From the NCBI RefSeq assembly GCF_024397975.1, contig NZ_CP073745.1, positions 1,948,501 to 2,012,500 of the forward strand: a DNA stretch of 64,000 bases, written 5' to 3'. Under the pieces are notes generated by a model, which saw nothing but the letters and a program-made list of their open reading frames with translations, was not told where the DNA came from and did not search any database. The stretch is from Bacterioplanoides sp. SCSIO 12839 (GTDB taxonomy: Bacteria > Pseudomonadota > Gammaproteobacteria > Pseudomonadales > Oceanobacteraceae). Within the stretch, counting starts at the first letter, position 1; every line of letters starts with the position of its first letter. The position numbers and the translations under genes are program-made. Shown piece by piece: positions 25,170 through 33,740 of this stretch.

Positions 25170-25243
25170 TGGAGGCGCGAGCCGGATTCGAACCGGCGTC
25201 AGCGGATTTGCAATCCGCGGCATGGCCTCTTTGCTATCGCGCC
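25170..25243 (-). tRNA. cysT: tRNA-Cys (GCA anticodon)
   Basis: This 74-base tRNA has acceptor stem GGCGCGA, an encoded CCA end and the anticodon arm GGATT-GCA-AATCC. It lies in the middle of the conserved Gly-Cys-Leu tRNA cluster. Confidence 0.96.
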
Positions 25244-25271
25244 ATTATCGATTTAACTTCCAGAGGAAGTT

Positions 25272-25347
25272 TGGAGCGGGAAACGAGATTCGAACTCGCG
25301 ACCCCAACCTTGGCAAGGTTGTGCTCTACCAACTGAGCTATTCCCGC
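25272..25347 (-). tRNA. glyW: tRNA-Gly (GCC anticodon)
   Basis: This 76-base tRNA has acceptor stem GCGGGAA/TTCCCGC, an encoded CCA end and anticodon loop TTGCCAA, giving GCC. It is the first tRNA of the cluster after pgsA. Confidence 0.96.
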
Positions 25348-25446
25348 TAAACGATGGAGCGCATTTTAGAGATTGCGCCCATGAAGTCAACTGTTTTTTC
25401 TTACTTTTTAAGCACTTAGCCGATTTTTTTGAAGATGACTAATGAT

Positions 25447-25995
25447 TTACGACTTACCCATTAGCTCTGGCCAGGCTGCTTTCAGGTAAATCATCATCGA
25501 CCAGATTGTTAAAACCGCCGCCACAAATAATGAAATCCAGCCAATCCACTCAACAACGATGTGAAACTGCCCTGCCATCAGAAAAAAAATAGCCGACATC
25601 TGCAGAAAGGTTTTCACCTTACCAACATAGCTAACAGCAACACTGGCGCGCTTACCCAGCTCAGCCATCCACTCTCGCAGTGCCGAAATCACAATTTCGC
25701 GGCCAATAATGATACAAGCCGGAATCGTGACCCAGATGGTGTCGTATTGCTCAACCAGCAGCACAAAGGCAACCGCAACAATCAGTTTGTCGGCTACCGG
25801 GTCAAGGAAAGCTCCGAGCGGTGTACTTTGATTCAGCTTGCGCGCCAGATAACCATCAAACCAATCGGTTACGCCTGCAAGCCAGAAGATAAACGCAGCC
25901 CAAAGTTTTCCTTGCTCTGCAGGCCAGTAAAAACATATCACCATCAGCGGGATCATAACGATACGGGCAAGGGTGAGAATGTTTGGCAAATTCAT
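25447..25995 (-). CDS. pgsA: CDP-diacylglycerol-glycerol-3-phosphate 3-phosphatidyltransferase
   Basis: PgsA (182 residues) makes phosphatidylglycerophosphate, the committed step to phosphatidylglycerol and cardiolipin, in the inner membrane. The CDP-alcohol phosphotransferase motif DX2DGX2ARX8GX3DX3D is complete in DWFDGYLARK through GAFLDPVADK. Several membrane helices are present. The start MNLPNILTLARI at 25995 has AGGAG nine bases upstream, inside the last codons of uvrC. An upstream frame extension of 34 codons overlaps uvrC and is rejected. It is the last gene of the gacA-uvrC-pgsA operon. Confidence 0.95.
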   Translation of the reverse strand: MNLPNILTLARIVMIPLMVICFYWPAEQGKLWAAFIFWLAGVTDWFDGYLARKLNQSTPLGAFLDPVADKLIVAVAFVLLVEQYDTIWVTIPACIIIGREIVISALREWMAELGKRASVAVSYVGKVKTFLQMSAIFFLMAGQFHIVVEWIGWISLFVAAVLTIWSMMIYLKAAWPELMGKS

Positions 25996-26002
25996 CGAAC
26001 GG

Positions 26003-27838
26003 TTACTCCTGATGCTCGCCGTGAAGCTGTGAAAATATTTGGCCGGCAAGCTTTTTACTGATTCCAGGAACCTTCTCCAGTTCCTCTTTTCGCGCACTGC
26101 GCATGTTTTTTAAACTGCCAAAATGAAGCAGCAGCTCACGGCGTCGTTTCGGACCCACGCCCTGTAATTTCTCAAGGCCAGATTCTCCACGGCTTTTGGC
26201 CCGCTCTTTCCGGTGTCCAGTAATGGCAAAACGGTGAGCCTCATCCCTCACCATTTGCAATAAACGAAATCCTTCGTCATGAGCGTCGGGCATTATAGGG
26301 CGTGTTGCGTTGGCTTCCCATAAGAATTCCCAACCGGATTTGCGGGTTTCACCTTTAGAAATACCAAAAGCCTGAACCTTGCCCGACAAATTCAAGGCAT
26401 TCAGAACGTCATCAATTCGATTAATCTGCCCTTTACCACCATCAATCAACAGCAGATCCGGGAGGTCCTGCTGTTCTATCAGGCGAGTTAAATGGCGGGT
26501 AACCGCCTGATCTAATGCGGCGTAATCATCGCCAGCGGCAACGCCTTTAATGGAAAAGCGGCGGTAGCGGGATTTGGTTAAGCCTTCCTCTTCGCCGTAC
26601 ACAACGCATGACGCATAGGTTGCCTCACCTTTGGAGTGTGAGATATCAAAACACTCAATCCGTTTCGGCACGGATGGCAAAGTAAGCAAATCGGCCACTC
26701 GCTCCAGCTTATTTAAGGCGGCCTGGCGACCTGAAATTTTAGTTTGAGCACCCGTTCTGGCATTTTCCTGAGCCATATGCAGCCATTGGCGATTCGAACC
26801 ACGTACGCCAGCCGAGTGCTGCACTTTCTTCTGGAATTGCAATTGAATGGCATCCAGCAAAGGTTGCAGTTGATCTTTATCAGCCTCAACAATCAGATCC
26901 CGTGGCAAGCCATCAATGGCGTGATCCGCCAGGTAAAACTGACTGACAAACTCAACCAGCAGTTCTGCCAATGACTCACCCGCTTTGTTCTCAGGATAAA
27001 AGTTCTGACTGGAGGTTAACCGGCCATTGCGAAAGGTCAGGCGATGGATACACAACACACCTTGCCAATCAACAATTGCCCAAGCGTCTGCGTTGCCAGA
27101 ACCGCCATCAACAAACTGCTTTTCCTGGATGCGGCGCATCATCTCAATTTGATCTCGCAGCTCGGCGGCACGCTCAAACTGCAATTGCTCCGAGGCTTGC
27201 TGCATTTCATCCTGCAACAAAACGATCAGCTCACGACTTTTACCTTGCAAAAACATGCGCGCATGGTCGATATCGCGCTGATAATCAGCCTGTGAAATTT
27301 TACCAACGCACGGTGCGGAGCAACGCTTAATCTCATACTGCAGGCAAGGACGACTGCGATGCTTAAAATAGGAATCTTCACAGGAGCGCAGCAAAAACAA
27401 GCGCTGCAAATGATTCAGCGCTTCGCGAACCGCACCACTATTGGGATAAGGGCCAAAGTAGCGGCCGTCTTTTTTGCGTTTGCCTCGACGATAGGCCAGC
27501 AAAGGGTATTCGTGATCAGAAAGGTGCAAAAACGGGTAGGATTTGCCATCCTTCAGCAGGATGTTGTAAGGCGGCTTGTGCTGCTTGATCAGTGTTTGCT
27601 CAAGCAACAAGGCTTCCGCTTCGTTAGCCGTTACTGTCACTTCAATGTGATCAATACGTCCCACCAGCGCTACCGTTTTGGTGTTCAACCCGCGAGCGCG
27701 AAAGTAACTGGAAACTCGATTCTTAAGGTTTTTGGCTTTGCCGACGTATAACAACTCGTCATCAGCAGAAAACATGCGATACACCCCGGCACGTTGGCTC
27801 AGGGTGTTGAGAAAAGCAGGAATATCAAACGCCGCCAT
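26003..27838 (-). CDS. uvrC: Excinuclease ABC subunit C
   Basis: UvrC (611 residues) makes both incisions in nucleotide excision repair. The N-terminal GIY-YIG nuclease begins AGVYRMFSADDELLYVGKAK and includes the PPYNILLKDGKSYPF region. A UVR domain, the RNase H-like second nuclease (IECFDISHSKGEATYASCVV, LLIDGGKGQI) and a C-terminal tandem helix-hairpin-helix domain (LQGVGPKRRRELLLHFGSL) follow. Length is normal. Its ATG shares one base with the gacA stop, as expected for this coupled operon. Confidence 0.97.
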   Translation of the reverse strand: MAAFDIPAFLNTLSQRAGVYRMFSADDELLYVGKAKNLKNRVSSYFRARGLNTKTVALVGRIDHIEVTVTANEAEALLLEQTLIKQHKPPYNILLKDGKSYPFLHLSDHEYPLLAYRRGKRKKDGRYFGPYPNSGAVREALNHLQRLFLLRSCEDSYFKHRSRPCLQYEIKRCSAPCVGKISQADYQRDIDHARMFLQGKSRELIVLLQDEMQQASEQLQFERAAELRDQIEMMRRIQEKQFVDGGSGNADAWAIVDWQGVLCIHRLTFRNGRLTSSQNFYPENKAGESLAELLVEFVSQFYLADHAIDGLPRDLIVEADKDQLQPLLDAIQLQFQKKVQHSAGVRGSNRQWLHMAQENARTGAQTKISGRQAALNKLERVADLLTLPSVPKRIECFDISHSKGEATYASCVVYGEEEGLTKSRYRRFSIKGVAAGDDYAALDQAVTRHLTRLIEQQDLPDLLLIDGGKGQINRIDDVLNALNLSGKVQAFGISKGETRKSGWEFLWEANATRPIMPDAHDEGFRLLQMVRDEAHRFAITGHRKERAKSRGESGLEKLQGVGPKRRRELLLHFGSLKNMRSARKEELEKVPGISKKLAGQIFSQLHGEHQE

Positions 27839-28497
27839 CAGGCGGAAACGCCCGGGTCTACCGCAGGGTCAACCAGGCCATGGCGAATGGCAAGCAGGGT
27901 AAGCTCCACATCGCTTTCGATGTTCAGCTTGTCGAAGATACGATAACGGTAGCTATTAACCGTTTTGGGGCTTAAAAAAAGCTTTTCACTGATGGCCTGA
28001 ACCTTCTGACATCCCACAATCATCAGAGATATCTGCATTTCACGCTCGGAAAGCTCATCAAAAGGTGAAGCCTGGTCTTGCTGGAATGGCTTAAGCGCCA
28101 TGCGCTGAGCAATCTCTGAGCTGATGTATTTCTGCCCTGTTTTCACTTTCAGGATGGCATTGTACATTTCTGCAGCGTCCGCGCCCTTAGTGATATAGCC
28201 GCTTGCGCCTGCTTGCAACAGGCGCGATGCAAACGGGTTGTCATCACAGGCAGATACCGCAATAACATGAATCTCAGAGTTCTGACGTAAAATTTTACGG
28301 GTGGCTTCAAGCCCCCCAATGCCAGGCATGTGGACATCCATTAAAATGATGTCGGGCGGCGTGTCTTTGGCAAACTGGACTGCATCCTCTCCACTGGCAG
28401 CTTCTCCAATTACCTCAATGCCATTTTGATCAGCAAGGATTCGCGATATTCCCGAGCGAACCAATTCATGATCATCAACGACCAAAACCTTAATCAA
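27838..28497 (-). CDS. gacA: Response regulator GacA/UvrY
   Basis: GacA (219 residues) is the DNA-binding partner of the GacS/BarA sensor kinase and normally activates small RNAs that titrate CsrA/RsmA. The receiver domain contains VDDHELVRSGI and the phosphoacceptor Asp in IILMDVHMPGIGG. The C-terminal LuxR-type helix-turn-helix reads LSEREMQISLMIVG and LFLSPKTVNSYRYRIFDKL. TTG 28497, giving MIKVLVVDDHE, is chosen because gacA in Pseudomonas also begins with TTG at this position; ATG 28530 would add 11 residues. It is coupled to uvrC. Confidence 0.93.
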   Translation of the reverse strand: MIKVLVVDDHELVRSGISRILADQNGIEVIGEAASGEDAVQFAKDTPPDIILMDVHMPGIGGLEATRKILRQNSEIHVIAVSACDDNPFASRLLQAGASGYITKGADAAEMYNAILKVKTGQKYISSEIAQRMALKPFQQDQASPFDELSEREMQISLMIVGCQKVQAISEKLFLSPKTVNSYRYRIFDKLNIESDVELTLLAIRHGLVDPAVDPGVSA

Positions 28498-28612
28498 GAG
28501 AGTATTACCTCTACCAATCAGCCGACTCATATTAAGGAGTGAGCCAGCAAAAATTCTAAAAAAACAATGATGCCGTTGCTGACACCATCTGACAACCCGA
28601 AGCCATAAGATG

Positions 28613-31330
28613 TTAACGGAAAGTTAACATTTTCTTGCGCTGCCAGCCGTATTGCATTGGATTCAACTCCTTGACCACATCAACAACACCCTCTTCCATA
28701 TTGTTGTGCAAAACAAAACCCAGATGCTCACAAAGCCCCAGCATACCAGAGTTGTGTGGTAATACCGTACCAAATACCTGCAGGACACCACGATCAGTGA
28801 GATACTCAATGATGCGCGTCATCAAATGATGCCCCAATCCTTCGCCACGACATTCATCATCAATAATCACTGAATACTCAGCCGTGACATCATCCGGGTC
28901 TACCCAGGCTCGCACCACGCCGTATAATTTGTTATCACGAATGGCGACAAATGCCATTTCTCGGTCGTAATCAATTTGGGTAAAGCGAGCCAGCTCTTTG
29001 TGATCAAATTGCCGCCTTGCGGTGAAAAAGCGCAAACGCAAAGACTCCTGACTCAGACGCTGATAAAACTGCTCCAGCAGCGGCTCATCCTCTCCCCGAA
29101 TTGGACGAATCCGATAGTGGTTATCATGCTTGCTCTGATATTGATCTTCCAGCTCGACCGGATATGGCTGCATGGCTGGCTTAACCGGTAACCCCACCTC
29201 TCCAGCGACACCAATCACACGGTATCGCCCTACTTGCTGACGAATGGCGTTTGCCTCAAAACCCGCGATCCATGGGTGGTTCAGTACCATGTGAGATAAC
29301 GCTACCAGCCAACGCTCCAACGTGATCAGCTCACGCTCAAGATTATCGGATCGCTCGCTCAGGACTTTGTAAAAATGCGTGCGCTTGATCAGCTTCTCGG
29401 CCAAATTGGCATTTAACGGCGGCAGTGCGACCTCGCGATCCACCAGAATATCTGCCGTTGAACCACCACCACCAAAAAAGATATACGGCCCAAGTTCATC
29501 ATCACGACCAATACCAAAAGAAAACTGCAGATTGTCCAAAGCGCGATACTGTTTCTGCACGGTATAGCCTAATACCGGGCTGTGAGGAAAGGCCTCAGCA
29601 ATGGAGCTCTCAAGCCGCTCAGCAGCTGGCGCTAGATCGCTTTCTTTATAGATTTCCCGGGCCACAGCACGCAGCCGCTCGCGAGGGTTGTCACCATAGG
29701 CAAACGGATACAGATAATCGCGGTGATGAACTCTCAGCACCCAGGGCTTCTCGATACGCTGAGCCAGTGTCAGCATCTCGGTAATGGTGTTGCAATAGTG
29801 ATTTTCACACACTGCAAAACCATAGGATTCCAACAAAGCCCAGGCATAGGTTGGCAACAAATAATCGCCGGGGCGATGGCTTTCGAGAATCTGGCGATCA
29901 ACATCCTCATGCATCTGAGAGATCGGAATTTCAAGACTTTCAGGGGTCTCTCGTAGCAGCGATTGAGTCCTCTGATGCTGCACCATGTACATATAGGACT
30001 TAATGGCATTGTCGGGTGTATCAAAGGTAGGAATACCTTGTTGGTCAAAGTATTCCCTCGAATCTTCGGCGGTGTGCTCCCCCATCCAGCTTGTCAGGAT
30101 GGTTTTTTGTGTTTTGCGGGTTAACTCTCCCAGCGCCCTGGCATTCGCCATGCTGTCATTACCCAGGCTTGGAATATTGATCACCAGCACAGCATCTACC
30201 TTGCGGTCAGTAACCAGGGTATTCACAACGGCCGCCAACTGGTTGGGCTTTAACTCTGGATTTAGCAATACCGGATTGCTGGTTTTAACGTACTCCGGAA
30301 GCAAGCCCCTCAGGTGTGAGCGAGTTTTTTCTGAGAGTTCAGCAAGCCGACCATGATCATGAATCAGTCGATCCATGGCCAGAATTGCCGGACCACGCCC
30401 ATTCGCAACAATCGCCAGTCGCGGACCAAACGTTTTTTGCCGCGGACTCAGGGCATCAACGCAATCAAACAACTCATCCGTGGCAGATACACGCAACACA
30501 CCCGCTCTTGCCAGGGTTTCATCAATCAACGAATCCCGGCTCCTCAGACCTTTTGGTGTTTCAATGCGACTGAGGGGGCTTTGTTGGAAACGGTTATTTT
30601 TAACGGCTAGCACCAGCTTGTGGCGCGAAGCAGCCCGCAACGAACGAACCAACGCCTTACCTGAACCAATTTCATCCAGCTGAATTAAGATGGTGCGAAC
30701 ATGAGGCTCCTGCACAACGTAATCAATTAAATCAGGCAAGCTGACATCCTGACTCTTGCCGAGTGTCATCACATGAGAGAAGCCGATATTTCGACTGTAG
30801 GCCCAATCCATTACGCCTGAAGCCAACGTGCCCGACTGGCCAATGTAGGCAATATTGCCTTTGCGCACCGGTACATGAAGAAAGCTGGCATTCAGATTTC
30901 GCCACGGCATCACAATACCCAGGCAATCAGGGCCCAAAATACGCATTCGGGTTTGTTCGACAACATGATCAAGGCGATCGGATGAAGGGCGAAACTGCCA
31001 GGAGCGCGCACGGGCAATACCACCAGTCAGCAGCATGGCTGCACCTACGCCTTTTTTATGAAGCTGCTTGATAACCTTGGGCACGGTATCGGCTGGCGTG
31101 CAGATAATTGCCAGATCAGGAACTTCCTCCAGCTCTCCGATTCTGGAAACTGCCGGCAAATCATAAATTGTTGGATACCCACGACTGTTGACCGGGATTA
31201 TCTGACCACTGAACTCACTGCCTAATAAGTTTCGAACAATCGCCCCACCCAGGCTCCCTTCCCGTTCAGATGCACCAATAACGGCAATACTGGATGGCTG
31301 AAAAAAAAGTTCAAGCGAGCGTGTACCCAT
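28613..31330 (-). CDS. Pat/YfiQ-type protein lysine acetyltransferase, acyl-CoA-synthetase fold fused to GNAT
   Basis: The 905-residue protein combines an NDP-forming acyl-CoA synthetase-like part (about residues 1-700: PSSIAVIGASEREGSLGG, then GPDCLGIVMPW, then an ATP-grasp-like region) with a C-terminal GNAT acetyltransferase (about residues 745-890). The acetyl-CoA loop is visible in DDECRGEGLGHHLMTRI, and the GNAT end in GMLGLCEHLGFVL. This is the layout of Pat/PatZ, which acetylates acetyl-CoA synthetase and other enzymes. It is divergent from a deacetylase-family gene 77 bp away, its likely functional opposite. Whether the synthetase-like part is active is not clear. Confidence 0.9.
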   Translation of the reverse strand: MGTRSLELFFQPSSIAVIGASEREGSLGGAIVRNLLGSEFSGQIIPVNSRGYPTIYDLPAVSRIGELEEVPDLAIICTPADTVPKVIKQLHKKGVGAAMLLTGGIARARSWQFRPSSDRLDHVVEQTRMRILGPDCLGIVMPWRNLNASFLHVPVRKGNIAYIGQSGTLASGVMDWAYSRNIGFSHVMTLGKSQDVSLPDLIDYVVQEPHVRTILIQLDEIGSGKALVRSLRAASRHKLVLAVKNNRFQQSPLSRIETPKGLRSRDSLIDETLARAGVLRVSATDELFDCVDALSPRQKTFGPRLAIVANGRGPAILAMDRLIHDHGRLAELSEKTRSHLRGLLPEYVKTSNPVLLNPELKPNQLAAVVNTLVTDRKVDAVLVINIPSLGNDSMANARALGELTRKTQKTILTSWMGEHTAEDSREYFDQQGIPTFDTPDNAIKSYMYMVQHQRTQSLLRETPESLEIPISQMHEDVDRQILESHRPGDYLLPTYAWALLESYGFAVCENHYCNTITEMLTLAQRIEKPWVLRVHHRDYLYPFAYGDNPRERLRAVAREIYKESDLAPAAERLESSIAEAFPHSPVLGYTVQKQYRALDNLQFSFGIGRDDELGPYIFFGGGGSTADILVDREVALPPLNANLAEKLIKRTHFYKVLSERSDNLERELITLERWLVALSHMVLNHPWIAGFEANAIRQQVGRYRVIGVAGEVGLPVKPAMQPYPVELEDQYQSKHDNHYRIRPIRGEDEPLLEQFYQRLSQESLRLRFFTARRQFDHKELARFTQIDYDREMAFVAIRDNKLYGVVRAWVDPDDVTAEYSVIIDDECRGEGLGHHLMTRIIEYLTDRGVLQVFGTVLPHNSGMLGLCEHLGFVLHNNMEEGVVDVVKELNPMQYGWQRKKMLTFR

Positions 31331-31407
31331 ATCAAGTGGTCCATAAGTTTAGTTGCGTACAGTGATTACACCGTTACACTGACAAAAAATACTGATTCTG
31401 ACGCATT

Positions 31408-32337
31408 ATGACGACGGCTTATTACACCTTCGAACAACACTTTGCCCATCATACCGGGGATGACCACCCAGAACATGCTTTGCGCATTCTGGCGATTGAG
31501 CAGGGTCTTAAACAGTCCGGCTTGTGGGAGAAGCTCGACATCATACAAGGAAGTATGGCCCATACCCCGGACATTGTCCGTGCTCACAGTCATGGTTATT
31601 ACCAACAATTACAATTGATTCAGCCAGAGCAAGGGCATATATACGTTGACGAAGACACTCCAATGGCGCCGGGGTCACTCGAGGCCGCCCTTTATTCTGT
31701 CGGCACAGTCACTCAGGCTCTGGATGATGTCTTGCTTAATAAAAGCCATCACACCAATGCGTTTGTTGGTGTGCGACCGCCGGGTCATCATGCTGAAAAT
31801 AATAAAAGCATGGGTTTTTGCTTTTTTAACAACATCGCCATCGCAGCCCTGCGTGCCGCTGAGATTCACCATTTAAATCGAATTGCGGTGATCGACTTTG
31901 ATGCTCACCAGGGAAATGGCACGATTGATATTCTCGCCAACGACCCCAGATTTTTAATCTGCTCAAGCTTTCAGCATCCGTTTTATCCAAACTCCCACTA
32001 TCAGGTGGATTTTTACAACAATGTCATCAACATCCCTCTGGAATCAGGCACAAACAGCGCGGCGTTCCGTGAGGCAGTGTATTCGGGCTGGCATGATGCG
32101 CTATCGGGCTTTGCCCCGGAGCTGATTCTGGTTTCAGCCGGATTTGATGCGCACGAAGCTGACCCGATGGCAGAGTTAAATCTTCAGGATGATGATTATC
32201 GCTGGCTGGGAGAGTGGATCTGCAAGCTCGCTCAAAAGCGCAATACGCCTCTCTTGTCTGCGCTCGAAGGAGGGTATGACCTAAATGCTCTGGCGCGTTC
32301 GGTGGTGGCTTATATTTCAGCTATGAGGCAGGTATAG
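31408..32337 (+). CDS. Histone deacetylase family (class II-like) amidohydrolase
   Basis: The 309-residue protein has the arginase/deacetylase fold. Active-site motifs are RPPGHHAE (the His-His pair), GFCFFNNIAIA, the zinc ligands in IDFDAHQGNGT, and SAGFDAHEADP. The position that is usually a second His in DxHHGNG is Gln here, but the zinc-binding Asp and His are kept. Bacterial members act on acetyl-lysine, acetylpolyamines or other N-acetyl substrates. Divergence from a Pat-type acetyltransferase suggests protein deacetylation, but this is inferred. Confidence 0.9.
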   Translation: MTTAYYTFEQHFAHHTGDDHPEHALRILAIEQGLKQSGLWEKLDIIQGSMAHTPDIVRAHSHGYYQQLQLIQPEQGHIYVDEDTPMAPGSLEAALYSVGTVTQALDDVLLNKSHHTNAFVGVRPPGHHAENNKSMGFCFFNNIAIAALRAAEIHHLNRIAVIDFDAHQGNGTIDILANDPRFLICSSFQHPFYPNSHYQVDFYNNVINIPLESGTNSAAFREAVYSGWHDALSGFAPELILVSAGFDAHEADPMAELNLQDDDYRWLGEWICKLAQKRNTPLLSALEGGYDLNALARSVVAYISAMRQV

Positions 32338-32381
32338 CACCGCCCCCACTCCATGAGCATTTATTAACAAGGCTAAAAACG

Positions 32382-32416
32382 AAAAAACCCTGCTTACCAA
32401 TGGTAAGCAGGGTTTT
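32382..32416 (+). terminator. Intrinsic terminator of the deacetylase-family gene
   Basis: A 15-bp stem with a 3-base loop (AAAACCCTGCTTACC / GGTAAGCAGGGTTTT) ends in TTTT. Its A-rich left arm also allows termination of the minus-strand tRNA-Ser transcript. Confidence 0.9.
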
Positions 32417-32424
32417 AGAATAAG

Positions 32425-32515
32425 TGGCGGAGGGATAGGGATTTGAACCCTAGATAGGCTATTAACCTATGCCGGTTTTCAAGACCGGTGCTTTCAACCG
32501 CTCAGCCATCCCTCC
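32425..32515 (-). tRNA. serT: tRNA-Ser (UGA anticodon)
   Basis: This 91-base tRNA has acceptor stem GGAGGGA/TCCCTCC, discriminator G, an encoded CCA, the long serine variable arm and anticodon loop CTTGAAA, giving UGA. The remaining bases of the 321-bp spacer before tusDC show no further feature. Confidence 0.96.
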
Positions 32516-32658
32516 AGCGCGAGGCGTATGATACCCACTTTTTTTCTTAGTGCAATACTTTATTTTAAAATTTTTCTATTAAATCAATGCGATAGCCGAT
32601 TCTTTTCATTCAAAGCATTGCCACTTATCATGATCGCCTGATCTGAAGAGTTTGCACC

Positions 32659-33420
32659 ATGGCCAGAATTTCCATTTTTTTAAACCAAAGCCCGTTCACA
32701 TTTGATAGCCATCTGAGGGCAATGGAATTTATTCAGAAAGCCTCTGAAGAGCATGACATCCTCAGAGTGTTTTTTTATCAGGATGCCATTCTTGCAGGCC
32801 TGAGCAATCAGCAGCCTATTCAGGGCCAGCCCAGTATTGTCGAACTATGGCAAGCCCTGGCACAGGAAGTTAACTTTCCATTGCAGGCTTGTATCGCCAA
32901 CAGCCTGCGTCGGGGTCTTTTTGATAAAACAGAAGCGGCACGTTACAACAGCATGGCGAATCTGGCTGATGGTTTTGCCCTGACCGGGCTGGGTGAAATG
33001 GCCGAGGCCGTTGCTGAATCCGACCAACTGGTACAGTTTAGCGAACACGCCCAGACCACTCATACATCAGCCTCCTCTAACAACGACGACGCCACAGCCG
33101 ACCTGCTGATTCATATTACAACCTCGCCTACATTGGATCTGGAGCCGTTGGAGCTTGGCATGGCATGCGCGGCATTTGAGCAGAAAGTCGCGTTTGTTTT
33201 CAGTGGTGAAGGTAAACGCTGGTTACAGAAGGATCTGCCTGCATTACGCCCCGGCGGCAAATCAGCCAGCAAGCTGATCAGCGCGCTAGCCATGTATGAT
33301 TGCGATCAGGTTTTCTATTTGGAAGACGGTGATAAAGAACACCCTGACAACGCACAACCACTTGCAACACAAGACCTGAAAGCACTTCAGAAAAACAGCA
33401 GACACCAACTCGTTTTTTAA
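32659..33420 (+). CDS. TusD-TusC fusion protein (tRNA 2-thiouridine sulfur relay)
   Basis: The 253-residue protein joins two DsrE/F-like domains that are normally separate. Residues 1-125 match TusD, with the sulfur-carrying Cys in QACIANSLRRGLFD. After an Asn/Asp/Ser-rich linker (HTSASSNNDDA), residues about 145-253 match TusC (LLIHITTSPTLDLEPLELGM, SKLISALAMYDCDQVFYLED). TusBCD passes sulfur from TusA to TusE and then MnmA for 2-thiouridine at the tRNA wobble base. No tusB is found between this gene and tusE, which it overlaps by one base. The fusion is read directly from one uninterrupted frame. Confidence 0.85.
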   Translation: MARISIFLNQSPFTFDSHLRAMEFIQKASEEHDILRVFFYQDAILAGLSNQQPIQGQPSIVELWQALAQEVNFPLQACIANSLRRGLFDKTEAARYNSMANLADGFALTGLGEMAEAVAESDQLVQFSEHAQTTHTSASSNNDDATADLLIHITTSPTLDLEPLELGMACAAFEQKVAFVFSGEGKRWLQKDLPALRPGGKSASKLISALAMYDCDQVFYLEDGDKEHPDNAQPLATQDLKALQKNSRHQLVF

Positions 33421-33740
33421 TGACAATGACTTCCATAAGCACGGATAAAGATGGATTCCTGGCGAATCTGAATGATTGGAATGCCGATGTCGCGAAGCAG
33501 CTGGCGCACTCCGAGAACATTACACTGACCTCGGAGCACTGGGAAATACTCCATGCACTGCGTGATTTCTATCAGGAATACGATGTTTCGCCAGCCATGC
33601 GCCCTCTCAGCAAATACCTTAAGCAAACACTGGGCGCGGAGAAATCCTCCAGTATCTATCTGTTAACACTATTTCCCGGTAGTCCGGCCAAGCTGGCCGC
33701 TAAAATTGCCGGACTACCCCGACCGGAGAACTGCCTCTGA
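33420..33740 (+). CDS. tusE: TusE/DsrC-family sulfur relay protein
   Basis: TusE (106 residues) takes persulfide sulfur from the TusBCD complex and presents it to MnmA. The DsrC-family C-terminus is present with its active Cys at the penultimate position (PENCL). LTSEHWEILHALRDFYQEYD and SPAMRPLSKYLKQTLG are standard. The start overlaps the tusDC stop and the stop overlaps the ybiB start, so the three are translationally coupled. MnmA, the partner, is encoded at 53321. Confidence 0.92.
   Translation: MTMTSISTDKDGFLANLNDWNADVAKQLAHSENITLTSEHWEILHALRDFYQEYDVSPAMRPLSKYLKQTLGAEKSSSIYLLTLFPGSPAKLAAKIAGLPRPENCL

Noticed and set aside
27558-27569. AGGATGTTGTAA, close to the E. coli Ter core
   Set aside because: It lies in uvrC where the complementary strand encodes the near-invariant Tyr-Asn-Ile-Leu of that enzyme, so the match is explained by protein coding. 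The last four Ter bases do not match.
31897-31920. Inactive deacetylase because Gln replaces the second His in DxHHGNG
   Set aside because: The zinc-binding Asp and His of the motif remain, and the upstream His-His pair is intact, so loss of activity is not supported.
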